Shown: one piece after another, positions 43,416-52,801 of the stretch
Layout: every line of letters starts with the position of its first letter
How positions within the stretch are numbered: position 1 is the stretch's first letter
Source: UBA9926 sp018645765
GTDB lineage: Bacteria; Pseudomonadota; Gammaproteobacteria; Pseudomonadales; Azotimanducaceae
Reading direction: 5' to 3'
Assembly (NCBI GenBank): GCA_949372755.1
Contig: CASIBO010000002.1
Location: 372,001 to 436,000, forward strand
Length of the DNA: 64,000 bases
Notes under the pieces: model-generated
Seen by the model: the letters and a program-made list of their open reading frames with translations, nothing else
Database searches by the model: none
Told to the model about the DNA's origin: nothing
Program-made: the position numbers and the translations under genes

Positions 43416-43925
43416 ATGATTGATCAACAGGGTTATCGTCCCAACGTGTGTATCGTCATCGCGAATAGCGTGGGGCAAGTTTTCTGGGGCAAGCGTCGCC
43501 AGCAATCAGCTTGGCAGTTCCCTCAGGGCGGTATTGAAGCGGGAGAATCGACCGAGGCGGCGTTGTATCGAGAGCTTCAAGAAGAAACGGGTCTGGTTGC
43601 AGAACAGGTTCAGCTCATTGCCGTGACCAAGCCCTGGTATCGCTATCGGTTGCCGAAGCACATGCTGAAGAATAATCAGTCGAACTATGTCGGACAGAAA
43701 CAAAAGTATGGGCTACTCAAAATTTTGGATGATGCGCATCAGTTTGTGTTGGACCAGGATCGACACCCAGAATTTGATGATTGGGCATGGGTCCCTTATT
43801 GGTATCCGGTCGGCGCGGTTTGGGCGCCAAAGCAAGATGCGTATCGGCGGGCGTTAAAAGAACTTGCGCCTTTTTTAAAGCAATGCCTACCAGAGGTTAG
43901 TAATCGTGCTCGAAGCACTTCGTAG
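43416..43925 (+). CDS. rppH: RNA pyrophosphohydrolase
   Basis: RppH removes pyrophosphate from the 5' end of mRNA, starting decay. The 169-residue Nudix enzyme has YRPNVCIVIANSVGQVFWGK near the start and the Nudix box GGIEAGESTEAALYRELQEE (about residues 38-60). FDDWAWVPYWYPV near the end is also typical. It overlaps ptsP by 20 bases, the conserved rppH-ptsP pair. Confidence 0.97.
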   Translation: MIDQQGYRPNVCIVIANSVGQVFWGKRRQQSAWQFPQGGIEAGESTEAALYRELQEETGLVAEQVQLIAVTKPWYRYRLPKHMLKNNQSNYVGQKQKYGLLKILDDAHQFVLDQDRHPEFDDWAWVPYWYPVGAVWAPKQDAYRRALKELAPFLKQCLPEVSNRARSTS

Positions 43926-46164
43926 AGTTGTTCAAGAGGTCAGCACGGCGCCGGATTTAACTGCAGCGCTTGAGGTGACGGTTGATCGTGTGCGCAGCAT
44001 TATGACCACCGAAGTCTGCAGCGTTTACTTGCTCGATGATAAGCAAAATCGCTATGTTTTTAGAGCAACTCGGGGCTTGAATCAGTCTGTTGTGGGCAAG
44101 GTTAGCCTGGGAATTGGCGAGGGCTTGGTGGGCTATGTGGCTGAGCGGGCCGAGCCGCTTAACGTTGAGGCGGTGATGCAGCACCCCCGTAATCAATATA
44201 TCGCCGAAATTGGTGAAGATGAATTTAATGCATTCTTAGGCGTGCCGATTATTCATCAAGGACAAACGCTGGGCGTTTTGGTGGTTCAGCAGCGAGATAA
44301 GCGCCGCTTTGATGAGAGCGAAGAAGCCTTCTTAGTGACGCTTTCGGCGCAGTTAGCGGGTTTGATTGCGCATGCGAAAGTGACAGGGCTGCTCGCGGTG
44401 AGTCGCCGAAAATCATCTCGGACCTTTACCGGCGCGCCGGGCGCGCCAGGCGTCGCCCTTGGCGTTGCCATCGTGATTTATCCTTCGGTCGATCTGAGCC
44501 AAGTGCCTTACCGAAAAGTACGCAACGTCGCACGTGAGGTTGATCGATTTACGAAGGCAGTGGCAGAGACCCGGGCCGAAGTGGAAGGCATTGCTAAAAA
44601 AATGGCGAATGACCTTCGCGAAGATACCCTCGGGTTGTTTGACGCCTACTTGATGATGCTGGACGAGGGCGCAATTCCAAAGGAAGTGGTTCAGGGTATT
44701 AAAAAGGGCCAGTGGGCTCAGGGCGCATTAAAACAAACGATCGAGACCCATCTTGCTCGATTTGATTTGATGGAAGATGCCTATTTGCGGGAGCGTTCCA
44801 ACGATTTAAGAGAACTCGGCAACCGCATGCTCAGTCACCTCGAAAAGCGTAACCGGCGCCGGCTCCATTTTCCAAAGGACACGATTCTGGTCGGGGATGA
44901 TCTGTCGTTATCCGATTTGGCTGCCGTGCCCAGGGAAAGACTGAAAGGGATCGTGTCCGGACGCGGTTCCGTTAACTCGCATCTCGCGATTTTGGCCGAA
45001 GCGCTTGGGGTCCCGACCGTCATGGGTGTCCAAGACTTGCCAATGCCGCTGATTGATGGCGGGGATATTATTGTTGATGGCTTTCAAGGCGTGATCGTCA
45101 CGGCCCCGACCAATATCCAGCGTCAACAATACCGAAAACGTGCGGAGGAAGAAGCCGAACTCACACGCGACTTGGAAGGTTTAGCCGCCGCGCCCTGCAT
45201 CACGCCGGATGGGCATCGAACACGGCTTTGGGTCAACACCGGATTGTTTTCAGATGTCGCGCGGTCGTTGGAGCGAGGCGCCGAAGGCGTGGGCCTGTAT
45301 CGCACTGAAATCCACTACATGATGAGCGAGGCTTTCCCAACCGAAGAAGAGCAGCGTCAAATCTACCGAGCGCATTTGTTAGCCTTTTCACCCAGGCCGG
45401 TCACCATGAGAACCCTCGATATTGGCGGCGATAAGGCGCTGCCCTATTTTCCGATTCAAGAGGAGAACCCCTTTTTAGGATGGCGCGGTATTCGGGTGTC
45501 TCTGGATCACCCGGAAATTTTTATTGCCCAGATCCGCGCCATGATTCGCGCCAGTGAAGGCATTGACTGTTATCTGAGAATTATGTTGCCCATGGTGAGT
45601 AGCATTGCTGAAGTGGATACAGCCCGACAACTCATCGATCAGTGCGTTCGAGAAGTTGAAGAGGAGGGTGTTGTTTTCAGACGACCCGATATTGGGGTGA
45701 TGATTGAGGTGCCGGCGGCTGTTTATCAAGCCGAAGCCCTGTTGAAGCGAGTGGATTTCCTGTCCGTTGGCAGCAACGATTTGGTGCAGTATATGCTGGC
45801 GGTTGATCGAAATAACGCCCAGGTAGCTGGGCTTTATCAAGAATTTCATCCGGCCGTTCTGAAGGCGCTTAAACAGGTTGCGGATGCCGCGATTAAGGCG
45901 GGCAAAGGCGTTGGTATCTGTGGCGAGATGGCCGGTAACCCCGGCGCTGCCTTGCTGCTCATGGCGATGGGGTACCAGGTGTTGTCAATGAATTCGCCGA
46001 ACCTTTTGCTGGTAAAGAAAGTGCTGACCAGCCTAACCTTAGCAGCGGCCAAAGCCCTGTTGGACGAGGTGTTACAGCTTGAAACGGCTCAAGAGGTTAA
46101 ACGCCGGACGGACGAGACCTTGACTGAGGCAGGCTTGGGGCAATTAATTCGGGTTCGTCTCTAG
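43906..46164 (+). CDS. ptsP: Phosphoenolpyruvate-protein phosphotransferase PtsP (enzyme I-Ntr)
   Basis: PtsP is the first enzyme of the nitrogen phosphotransfer chain (PtsP-PtsO-PtsN), a regulatory rather than sugar-transport system. The 752-residue protein starts with a GAF domain (residues 1-150), then the EI domains: the phospho-histidine His359 in NSHLAILAEALGVPTVMG, and the PEP-binding TIM barrel with the active Cys672 in GICGEMAGN. The start is a GTG at 43906 inside the rppH end, with AGAGG upstream. It shares the stop tetranucleotide CTAG with the convergent TANGO2-like gene. Confidence 0.95.
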   Translation: MLEALRRVVQEVSTAPDLTAALEVTVDRVRSIMTTEVCSVYLLDDKQNRYVFRATRGLNQSVVGKVSLGIGEGLVGYVAERAEPLNVEAVMQHPRNQYIAEIGEDEFNAFLGVPIIHQGQTLGVLVVQQRDKRRFDESEEAFLVTLSAQLAGLIAHAKVTGLLAVSRRKSSRTFTGAPGAPGVALGVAIVIYPSVDLSQVPYRKVRNVAREVDRFTKAVAETRAEVEGIAKKMANDLREDTLGLFDAYLMMLDEGAIPKEVVQGIKKGQWAQGALKQTIETHLARFDLMEDAYLRERSNDLRELGNRMLSHLEKRNRRRLHFPKDTILVGDDLSLSDLAAVPRERLKGIVSGRGSVNSHLAILAEALGVPTVMGVQDLPMPLIDGGDIIVDGFQGVIVTAPTNIQRQQYRKRAEEEAELTRDLEGLAAAPCITPDGHRTRLWVNTGLFSDVARSLERGAEGVGLYRTEIHYMMSEAFPTEEEQRQIYRAHLLAFSPRPVTMRTLDIGGDKALPYFPIQEENPFLGWRGIRVSLDHPEIFIAQIRAMIRASEGIDCYLRIMLPMVSSIAEVDTARQLIDQCVREVEEEGVVFRRPDIGVMIEVPAAVYQAEALLKRVDFLSVGSNDLVQYMLAVDRNNAQVAGLYQEFHPAVLKALKQVADAAIKAGKGVGICGEMAGNPGAALLLMAMGYQVLSMNSPNLLLVKKVLTSLTLAAAKALLDEVLQLETAQEVKRRTDETLTEAGLGQLIRVRL

Positions 46165-46883
46165 GGTCGCGCGCGGTAACTGAAATTGGCTCGATCGCCT
46201 GCCCCGCCGCCGGAATGGAAGCCTTGTTCTGTGAAACGAACCTCCCCGGAGTGTTCAACGATTAAGGCCGACGAGACGCAGGTGCCGTAATCGGCCGATT
46301 CAATGAAGCTGTTCGAGAAGGGGCGTGCATCACCGGCGTCGCGTAAAATCTCAAGCAGGGCATCTATTTCAAGGTCTGGCCCGGCTAAGGTCGATTCGAG
46401 GCGATCCTGACCTTCGGTCACTTTTGGCCAGTCGCAGTTTAAGCGTTGATTGGATAACCCGTAGATCCCGGACGCCAAAGGCCGCAGGGTGTCGCTTAAA
46501 TTGTTGCCATAGAATAACCCAGTGTCATCCATCAATAATAAATTAAACCCGCGATAGTCTTCCCGATAGGGACCCACCTCTTGGTAAAAGGTCTCAGCGG
46601 ACTGCTGACCACATAAAAATCGTTGGGCTAAATCGCCCCGGCTTCGCGTCTTGTTTTCATCGCTTGGGGTGCGCCGGTAATTGGTGACCGCGGCAAAGCG
46701 ACCTTTTTCATCCACACCTAACCAGGTGCCACCGGCTTCCAAGTCGCGACCCGCTAAAAGGTTTGGGGCATCGGGCCAGAATGTGGCAGAAGCTGAGGGT
46801 CTGCCGTAGAATTCGTCCCGATTGGCAGCGACGACTAGGCGATGGTGTTCATTGTGTTGGTAGGCCAATAAGATGAGGCACAT
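46161..46883 (-). CDS. NRDE/TANGO2 family protein
   Basis: A 240-residue member of the NRDE family related to human TANGO2. The start at 46883 gives MCLILLAYQ, with the near-invariant Cys2 and, at about residue 22, the family's name motif NRDEFYGRP. Other segments are GRDLEAGGTWLGV and GLSNQRL. The molecular role in bacteria is not established; links to heme or lipid metabolism have been proposed. A longer in-frame extension to 46934 lacks homology and is rejected. It is divergent from lgt. Confidence 0.88.
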   Translation of the reverse strand: MCLILLAYQHNEHHRLVVAANRDEFYGRPSASATFWPDAPNLLAGRDLEAGGTWLGVDEKGRFAAVTNYRRTPSDENKTRSRGDLAQRFLCGQQSAETFYQEVGPYREDYRGFNLLLMDDTGLFYGNNLSDTLRPLASGIYGLSNQRLNCDWPKVTEGQDRLESTLAGPDLEIDALLEILRDAGDARPFSNSFIESADYGTCVSSALIVEHSGEVRFTEQGFHSGGGAGDRANFSYRARP

Positions 46884-46946
46884 ATCGCGGACAATCCAAA
46901 AGCGCGGTGAAGGTAATATATTAGCAGAAGGCACCGAGGGCCAGCC

Positions 46947-47783
46947 ATGTTCAACTATCCTATTATTGACCCGGTGGCGATTTCACTTGGGCCACTCAAT
47001 ATTCACTGGTATGCCATCTCTTACCTTTTAGGCTTCTTCATTTGCTGGCGCATTTTGTTGAGCATGAGCCCGATGCAAAGGCAACCTTGGACGCGAGACG
47101 CACTCTGGGATCTGATTTCCTATGGAGTCTTCGGTGTGATCTTGGGCGGACGAATGGGTTACGTGTTGTTTTACGGTTTTGATCAATTTTTAAATGACCC
47201 CTTGTCGCTACTTCGGATCTGGCAGGGCGGCATGTCTTTTCACGGTGGCCTCTTGGGCGTCATTGCAGCGCTGGCGTTGTATGCTCGGCGCCATGGCCGC
47301 AGGTTTTTAGAGGTTACTGATTTTGTGGCCCCTGGTGCACCGCTCGCCTTAGGGCTCGGCCGAATCGGTAACTTTATCAATGGCGAGTTACCGGGTCGCA
47401 TCACGGAGGTACCTTGGGCGTTGATTTACCCGGGCGAGGTGGTCGGCCGACACCCGTCAAGCCTCTATCAGATGAGCCTTGAAGGGCCGGTGTTGTTTGG
47501 GTTGGTGTATCTGATCGCACGTCAGCGGCGAGGCCTTGGGTTTAACTCTGGCGCTTTCTTGGCGTTGTACGCAGCGTTTCGGTTTACCACAGAGTTTTTT
47601 AGAGCGCCTGATCCGCATATGGGGTTTGTCGCCATGGGCTGGATGACCCAGGGTCAAGTGCTCTGTGTGCCTATGGTAATATTGGGGTTGTTTTTAATGC
47701 TTCGTGCTCAACCTCAAGTAGACCATGAGACGGGCACCATTGCAGCTGTTCAAAAGCGGACCCGAAAAAGGAAAACCAAATGA
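46947..47783 (+). CDS. lgt: Phosphatidylglycerol-prolipoprotein diacylglyceryl transferase
   Basis: Lgt adds the diacylglyceryl group to the lipobox cysteine of lipoprotein precursors, in the inner membrane. The 278-residue protein has several membrane segments, SFHGGLLGV (catalytic His), and the Lgt signature LGRIGNFINGELPGR. The start at 46947 is 63 bases from the divergent TANGO2-like gene. It overlaps fabV by four bases. A lipoprotein with a clear lipobox (the fasciclin protein at 55.8-57.7 kb) is encoded in this window. Confidence 0.96.
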   Translation: MFNYPIIDPVAISLGPLNIHWYAISYLLGFFICWRILLSMSPMQRQPWTRDALWDLISYGVFGVILGGRMGYVLFYGFDQFLNDPLSLLRIWQGGMSFHGGLLGVIAALALYARRHGRRFLEVTDFVAPGAPLALGLGRIGNFINGELPGRITEVPWALIYPGEVVGRHPSSLYQMSLEGPVLFGLVYLIARQRRGLGFNSGAFLALYAAFRFTTEFFRAPDPHMGFVAMGWMTQGQVLCVPMVILGLFLMLRAQPQVDHETGTIAAVQKRTRKRKTK

Positions 47784-48970
47784 TTATCGCGCCGAAGATT
47801 AAAGGATTTTTATGTACGACGGCTCATCCAGCGGGGTGCGTGGCCGATGTTAACGGTCAAATTGATCAGATTAAAAACGGCGGGCCTATTCCGAACGTCC
47901 CAAAACGGGTGCTGGTGATTGGCGCCTCCGGCGGATATGGCTTGGCAACCCGCATCACCAGTGCCTTCGGGGGTGGGGCTGAAACAATTGGCGTTTTCTT
48001 TGAGCGCCCGGCCGTGAAGGGGCGAACGGCCTCGCCCGGATGGTACAAGTCAGCAGCCTTTAGTGAAGCGGCCGAGGCGGCCGGCCTTTATGCCAAAAAC
48101 TTCAATGGGGACGCCTTTTCTCAGGCCATGAAAGATGCGGTGATTGACACGATCAAAGCGGATTGGGGGCAAGTTGATATGGTGGTGTATTCACTCGCCG
48201 CGCCCGCGAGAACCTTAGCATCGGGGGAGACGGTTCGCAGCGTGCTCAAACCGATTGGTGAGTCCTTTAGCGGCGCGACCATTGATTTTAATTCTCGCGA
48301 GTTACGACGGGTTGCACTTGAGCCGGCCGATGAGACTGAGATTGCAGCAACGGTTAAAGTGATGGGTGGTGAAGATTGGGAGGACTGGATAGGGCAGTTA
48401 AAAGACCAAGGATGTTTAGCGCAAGGCTGCTTAACCACGAACTACACGTACTTAGGCAGCGAGGTCACATTCCCAATTTACTACCACGGCACGATTGGTC
48501 GCGCCAAGGAAGACCTGGATCGGGCGTCGCAGGCGCTTTCCTCGGTGCTTACTGAGGTCAACGGTCACGCGAGGGTCATTGTCATGAAGGGCTTACTGAC
48601 CCAAGCCGCATCCGCAATTCCTGGGATGAGCGTTTACTTGTCTTTGTTATTTAAGGCAATGAAAGCAGCAGGCACCCACGAGGGCTGCTTAGAACAGGTC
48701 GATCGATTGTTCAGAACCCAGCTCTTCAGTACGGCGCAAAGGCTGGATGAGGCGGGTCGCATTCGGATGGATGACTGGGAGTTAAAGCCAGAGATCCAAG
48801 CTTACGTCCAATCGCACTGGGGGCAGGTGACCCAGGATAACCTCGATGAGTTAACTGATTTCGAGGGCTATCGGGCGGCATTTTTGAATTTGCATGGTTT
48901 TGATTTTGAGGGTGTTGATTACACTGGCGAGCAGGAGCCGGATGTTTCGATGGCCGTGCAAGACTTCTAA
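47780..48970 (+). CDS. fabV: Enoyl-acyl carrier protein reductase FabV
   Basis: FabV performs the last reduction in fatty acid elongation, using NADH; it is triclosan-tolerant, unlike FabI. The 396-residue protein begins MIIAPKIKGFLCTTAHP and has VLVIGASGGYGLATRI (Rossmann), WGQVDMVVYSLAAPART, and the catalytic pair Tyr234 and Lys243 with eight residues between them (YYHGTIGRAK), the spacing diagnostic for FabV. The C-terminal part also fits. The ATG overlaps the lgt stop by four bases. Confidence 0.95.
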   Translation: MIIAPKIKGFLCTTAHPAGCVADVNGQIDQIKNGGPIPNVPKRVLVIGASGGYGLATRITSAFGGGAETIGVFFERPAVKGRTASPGWYKSAAFSEAAEAAGLYAKNFNGDAFSQAMKDAVIDTIKADWGQVDMVVYSLAAPARTLASGETVRSVLKPIGESFSGATIDFNSRELRRVALEPADETEIAATVKVMGGEDWEDWIGQLKDQGCLAQGCLTTNYTYLGSEVTFPIYYHGTIGRAKEDLDRASQALSSVLTEVNGHARVIVMKGLLTQAASAIPGMSVYLSLLFKAMKAAGTHEGCLEQVDRLFRTQLFSTAQRLDEAGRIRMDDWELKPEIQAYVQSHWGQVTQDNLDELTDFEGYRAAFLNLHGFDFEGVDYTGEQEPDVSMAVQDF

Positions 48971-49055
48971 TGCGGCGGTAGGTTTGTGTTAAAACGCGCA
49001 GGCTCTGCAGCATTGTCCAGTAAGCGGGGCGCTGGCTTCTGAGACAATCTGGCGC

Positions 49056-50228
49056 ATGCTGGCTTTTCACATTGATAATCAGATCACACGCCTTCGACAG
49101 TTTGCGTTTAGCCTTACGGCCTTGATCGTTTGGCTGGCAAATGGTTTCGCAGAGGTGGGTCTATGCTGGGCTGTCGCCTTAGCGAGCTACCCGATTGGAT
49201 TGCACTGGGCTTTAGGCCGAATCAGGGTCGTTGCAGATCATCCTGATCGCGCCTTCGTGCTCGATACCGCTATGATTTTTCTGGTTCTGGCAACGCAACC
49301 TTTGGGCCTGCTGAGCCAGATAGGATTGATTGGCGGCATGGCTTTTGTTGCACGGTTATGTCTTTTGACGTCGTCAAAGTCGTATCAAGTGATTCGACTT
49401 ATCCTGATTGTGGCTTTTGGATTGTGTGGCGCGTCTGTCATCGAGGGTTTAAAGCACATTGGTCTGCAGGAGAGCTTGGGCCTGGGTTTATTGCTCGGGC
49501 TGTGTTTCTTTTCAGCGCGGACAGTTGGTTTAGTTAGCTCGGAACGCGCCCGGTTGTTTAAAGCGGCTAAGCAAGCGCATCAGCAAACCACCCAGCAATT
49601 AACGCGGGTGAAGCCATATTTGTCGAAACCGTTGTTGGCGTCTGCTTTGCAAACAAAAGCCCCGCGGCGACTACCCCTTATTATTTTTTTTGCGGATCTT
49701 CATGATTCAACTGGTGCTGCCGAACAGCTTGCCGAGCAAGCGTTCACGGATTTTCTCAACGACTATCTGACGCGAATGGGTCAATTGGTTCTGCGGTTTA
49801 ATGGCACCCTCGATAAATACACGGGTGATGGTTTGATGGTCGTGTTTGGCCTAGAGGAGTCCGCGAGCCAGCAAGCATTGGCTCGACAGTGCGCGCTGAT
49901 GGCGCTCGCGATGCGGCGCGCGTTCCAGGGGCTTCAGGCAGATTGTTTAGCGCAAAACCAGCCCTTTAAACCGGGCCAGAGGATGGGCATCCATGCTGGC
50001 GTTTGTCTTGCCGGGAGTGTCGGGCCTGCCGAGCAACTCAACTTTACGGTCCTCGGCCGTGCGGTACACGTAGCGGCGCGGCTGGAACAGCATGCAGGGC
50101 TGGATGAAATTTTAGTCTCGAAAGAGTTTGCGCAACTCCTTGATGCAGAATTTGTCCTGGCAGCCCGGCCGCCGGCCGACATCTCTGGTTTGAGGCGCCC
50201 CTTGAATCATTGCGCGCTACTCGATTAA
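49056..50228 (+). CDS. Membrane class III adenylate/guanylate cyclase homologue
   Basis: The 390-residue protein has an N-terminal membrane domain (several hydrophobic helices between residues 15 and 160, like a MASE-type input domain) and a C-terminal nucleotide cyclase domain (about 205-380). Asp214 (FFADLHDST) and Asp258 (KYTGDGLM) are the two metal ligands, and Lys254 is the adenine-selecting lysine. The usual Asp/Thr before the second half is Arg335 and the transition-state Asn is His338 (LGRAVHVAARLE); Arg342 is kept. Cyclase activity is therefore uncertain. It is a single gene between fabV and hemE. Confidence 0.82.
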   Translation: MLAFHIDNQITRLRQFAFSLTALIVWLANGFAEVGLCWAVALASYPIGLHWALGRIRVVADHPDRAFVLDTAMIFLVLATQPLGLLSQIGLIGGMAFVARLCLLTSSKSYQVIRLILIVAFGLCGASVIEGLKHIGLQESLGLGLLLGLCFFSARTVGLVSSERARLFKAAKQAHQQTTQQLTRVKPYLSKPLLASALQTKAPRRLPLIIFFADLHDSTGAAEQLAEQAFTDFLNDYLTRMGQLVLRFNGTLDKYTGDGLMVVFGLEESASQQALARQCALMALAMRRAFQGLQADCLAQNQPFKPGQRMGIHAGVCLAGSVGPAEQLNFTVLGRAVHVAARLEQHAGLDEILVSKEFAQLLDAEFVLAARPPADISGLRRPLNHCALLD

Positions 50229-50250
50229 CCCTTTTGCGCTCAAGACTCGG

Positions 50251-50256
50251 TATAAT
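50251..50256 (+). promoter_or_regulatory. Candidate -10 box of hemE
   Basis: A perfect TATAAT lies 24 bases before the hemE ATG. The upstream -35 region (about 50228-50233) does not match consensus. Confidence 0.45.
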
Positions 50257-50279
50257 CATTATTTTTTTGGAACGGGCTT

Positions 50280-51326
50280 ATGAACGACGCGCTGTTAAAT
50301 TCTGCTTTTTTGAGGGCTTGTCGTGGTGAGGCCACCGACTACACACCGATTTGGCTAAACCGCCAGGCCGGACGTTATATGCCGGAGTATCATCAAGTAA
50401 AAGGCGATACGCCGAGTTTGGATTTTTTTAAAACGCCTCATTTGGCCGCCCAGGTTACCTGTGATGCGCAGCGGATTCTGGGCGTTGATGCCGCAATTTT
50501 ATTTGCAGACCTGCTCCCGATCTTAGAGCCTATGGGATTAGAACTGGATTACTTACCAGGCTTTGGGCCAAAGATTGCCAACCCGATTCGCAGCAATGCC
50601 GATATTGATGCGGTTCGGCTCACCCCGAGCCGGGAATCAATGCCGTATATTCGGGAAGCCATTGGCCTGATTCGCGCGGAGTTACCACAGGACATTCCTT
50701 TAATTGGATTTGGCGGCGCACCGTTTACGCTCGCGTCCTATGCAATCGAGGGCCAAGGCTCAAAAAATTATGTTCACGTAAAACAGCTGATGTATGGTGA
50801 CTCGGTTGCCTGGCATGTGCTCATGGAAAAAATTACGGATGCCGCGATCGACTATCTCAATGAACAGATCGATGCAGGCGTTCAGGCTGTGCAGATTTTC
50901 GACAGCTGGGTGGGGGCGTTGGGTCCCAGTGAGTTTGAACGATTTGTTCAACCGCATAGTCGACGATTGTTTGATGGCATTAGTGGTCGAGTGCCGGTCA
51001 TCCATTTTGGCACCGGCAATCCAGCCCTGTCAGGCGCGATGGCACGCAGTGGCGGCGACGTCTTGGCGCTGGATTGGCGAAGCGACTTAATGGCAACGTG
51101 GGATGAAACTGGGGTTACCGCCGTGCAAGGTAATTTGGATCCGATTGTCCTATGCGCAACCCAAGCGTCGGTTGTGGCCGAAGCAGACCGATTGCTGACA
51201 ACGGTTGGCCCACGGCCCGGCCATATCTTTAATTTGGGCCATGGGATTATTCCAGAGACGCCGGTTGATAACGTCAAGGCGCTGGTGGACTTCGTTCATG
51301 AGCGATCGGCTGTCCTGCGGCAGTGA
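50280..51326 (+). CDS. hemE: Uroporphyrinogen decarboxylase
   Basis: HemE decarboxylates uroporphyrinogen III to coproporphyrinogen III in heme synthesis. The 348-residue protein begins with the signature WLNRQAGRYMPEY and has IGFGGAPFTLASYAIEG and DSWVGALGP in the active-site region, then HFGTGNP and NLGHGIIPETP near the end. Length is typical (E. coli 354). It ends 12 bases from convergent argA. Confidence 0.97.
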   Translation: MNDALLNSAFLRACRGEATDYTPIWLNRQAGRYMPEYHQVKGDTPSLDFFKTPHLAAQVTCDAQRILGVDAAILFADLLPILEPMGLELDYLPGFGPKIANPIRSNADIDAVRLTPSRESMPYIREAIGLIRAELPQDIPLIGFGGAPFTLASYAIEGQGSKNYVHVKQLMYGDSVAWHVLMEKITDAAIDYLNEQIDAGVQAVQIFDSWVGALGPSEFERFVQPHSRRLFDGISGRVPVIHFGTGNPALSGAMARSGGDVLALDWRSDLMATWDETGVTAVQGNLDPIVLCATQASVVAEADRLLTTVGPRPGHIFNLGHGIIPETPVDNVKALVDFVHERSAVLRQ

Positions 51327-51338
51327 ACCCCGCTCAAA

Positions 51339-52610
51339 TCATGAAACGGTTCTGAAAAACACTTTGGCGTTTCTTTGCCAGTTATAAAGGTCTTGCTTGT
51401 CTTCAGGCAACTCCGTGACGGACGTTGCTTCAAAGCCGCGCTCTTTAAACCAATGAGCCGTTTGGGTGGTTAAAACAAAAACCCGGTCGATGCGTTGGGC
51501 TTTAGCGGATGCAATGAGCGCCTTAAGTAACCTGTCGCCGTGGTCTAAATCTCGGTGCAGGGGGTCTGTTGCAAGACAGGCAATCTCGGCGCCGTGATGA
51601 AATGGGTACAGTGCGCCACAGCCAATAATCAGGCCCTCCTGAACGATCACCCAGAACCGGCTTAACTCTGATTCGATCAATTCCCGCGAGCGTTTAACCA
51701 ACGCGCCCGTCGCTTCAAGCGGTTCAATGAGGGCCAGGATGCCGTGGATATCGATTAACTGCGCGGGTCGCAGTTGCGCCGAAGGGGTTTGAACAATTTG
51801 GGTGCCGCAGCCTTCCCGAGTAAATAATTCTTCCAATAAGGCGCCGTCATGGTCAGGGTGAATCAGATGGCATTTTGCGGAGGTTGAACCAACGACCGTT
51901 TTGGCGGTTGTCAGCAGAGTGGTCAAACTGGGCCACTGGGCTGGGTCCAGCGCGGCACTGGTCAGCTCACTGATGGCCTGCCCCGCGTCATCGATCAGGC
52001 GTTCTTGATCGATAAAATAAATCAGTTTATCCGCCTGGAGTGCAGTTGCGATCTCGCCGGCGAGGACCGTGGGGTCCAAGCCAAAGGTTTCGCCAGAAAG
52101 CGAATAACCCAAGGGCGGAACGATCACCAACGCCTGCTGATCAAGACTCTTTGCCATCTCAAGGTGGTTCACGCGACGAACAATGCCGTCGTGTTCTTGA
52201 TCGATGCCATTGAGAATGCCGAGCGGCTGCGCTTTGATAAAATTGCCAGAAACCGCAACGAGATCTGAAGATTGGCTCACCGCATTGGGCAAGCCTGCTG
52301 AGAGCTGCGCCAGTAGACGTTGGCTTGTACCTCCGGTTTGTTCGAGGTAAGCCTCGAGATTGCTTGCTGTAATAACCGGATGACCTGTTTCAGAGTCAGT
52401 TTTAACTTGGAGCGCCCCAGCGTTTGCGTGCACCACCACCAAGCGAACCCCAAGGGCATGCAATAACGTTAAGTCTCTCGCAATGCTGACAAACGCGCTC
52501 GGCCTGAGTGCATCTTGATCCAAGCTGACCACAAAGGTTTTATTGCGATGGGCGTAGATATAAGGTGATGCGGTTCTAAACCATCGGATGGGATCTTGTT
52601 CGACGCTCAT
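51339..52610 (-). CDS. argA: Amino-acid N-acetyltransferase (N-acetylglutamate synthase)
   Basis: ArgA acetylates glutamate, the first step of arginine synthesis and the usual point of arginine feedback. The 423-residue protein has an N-terminal amino-acid-kinase-like domain (about residues 1-280, VVVHANAGALQVK) and a C-terminal GNAT acetyltransferase domain (IIGCGALYPFHHGAEIACLA, then a second acetyl-CoA segment). The start is the ATG at 52610 with homologous MSVEQDPIRWFRTASPYI; a longer frame to 52721 is rejected. argB, the next enzyme, is at 5 kb. Confidence 0.94.
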   Translation of the reverse strand: MSVEQDPIRWFRTASPYIYAHRNKTFVVSLDQDALRPSAFVSIARDLTLLHALGVRLVVVHANAGALQVKTDSETGHPVITASNLEAYLEQTGGTSQRLLAQLSAGLPNAVSQSSDLVAVSGNFIKAQPLGILNGIDQEHDGIVRRVNHLEMAKSLDQQALVIVPPLGYSLSGETFGLDPTVLAGEIATALQADKLIYFIDQERLIDDAGQAISELTSAALDPAQWPSLTTLLTTAKTVVGSTSAKCHLIHPDHDGALLEELFTREGCGTQIVQTPSAQLRPAQLIDIHGILALIEPLEATGALVKRSRELIESELSRFWVIVQEGLIIGCGALYPFHHGAEIACLATDPLHRDLDHGDRLLKALIASAKAQRIDRVFVLTTQTAHWFKERGFEATSVTELPEDKQDLYNWQRNAKVFFRTVS

Positions 52611-52644
52611 GCTGGACCTAGTTGAATTAAGCTTGCGAGGTTTG

Positions 52645-52650
52645 ATTATA
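52645..52650 (-). promoter_or_regulatory. Candidate -10 box of argA
   Basis: On the minus strand TATAAT lies 34 bases before the argA ATG. No convincing -35 box is seen. No ARG-box palindrome was recognised. Confidence 0.4.
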
Positions 52651-52801
52651 CTCGTCATTGCGTGTTTACGCTTAGCGGCCATGGGGCCAAAAGTCTTGGG
52701 GTTTTGCGCAGCCGATACCAATACCGCTGTGGATCAAGGCACTGCTAATATTGATAGCCCGTCTTAATGGCATTGAGCAGCAGCTAAAGGATTGTGAATC
52801 T

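Noticed and set aside
52611..52721. Longer N-terminus of argA
   Set aside because: It has no homology and overlaps the divergent control region; ArgA homologues start near 52610.
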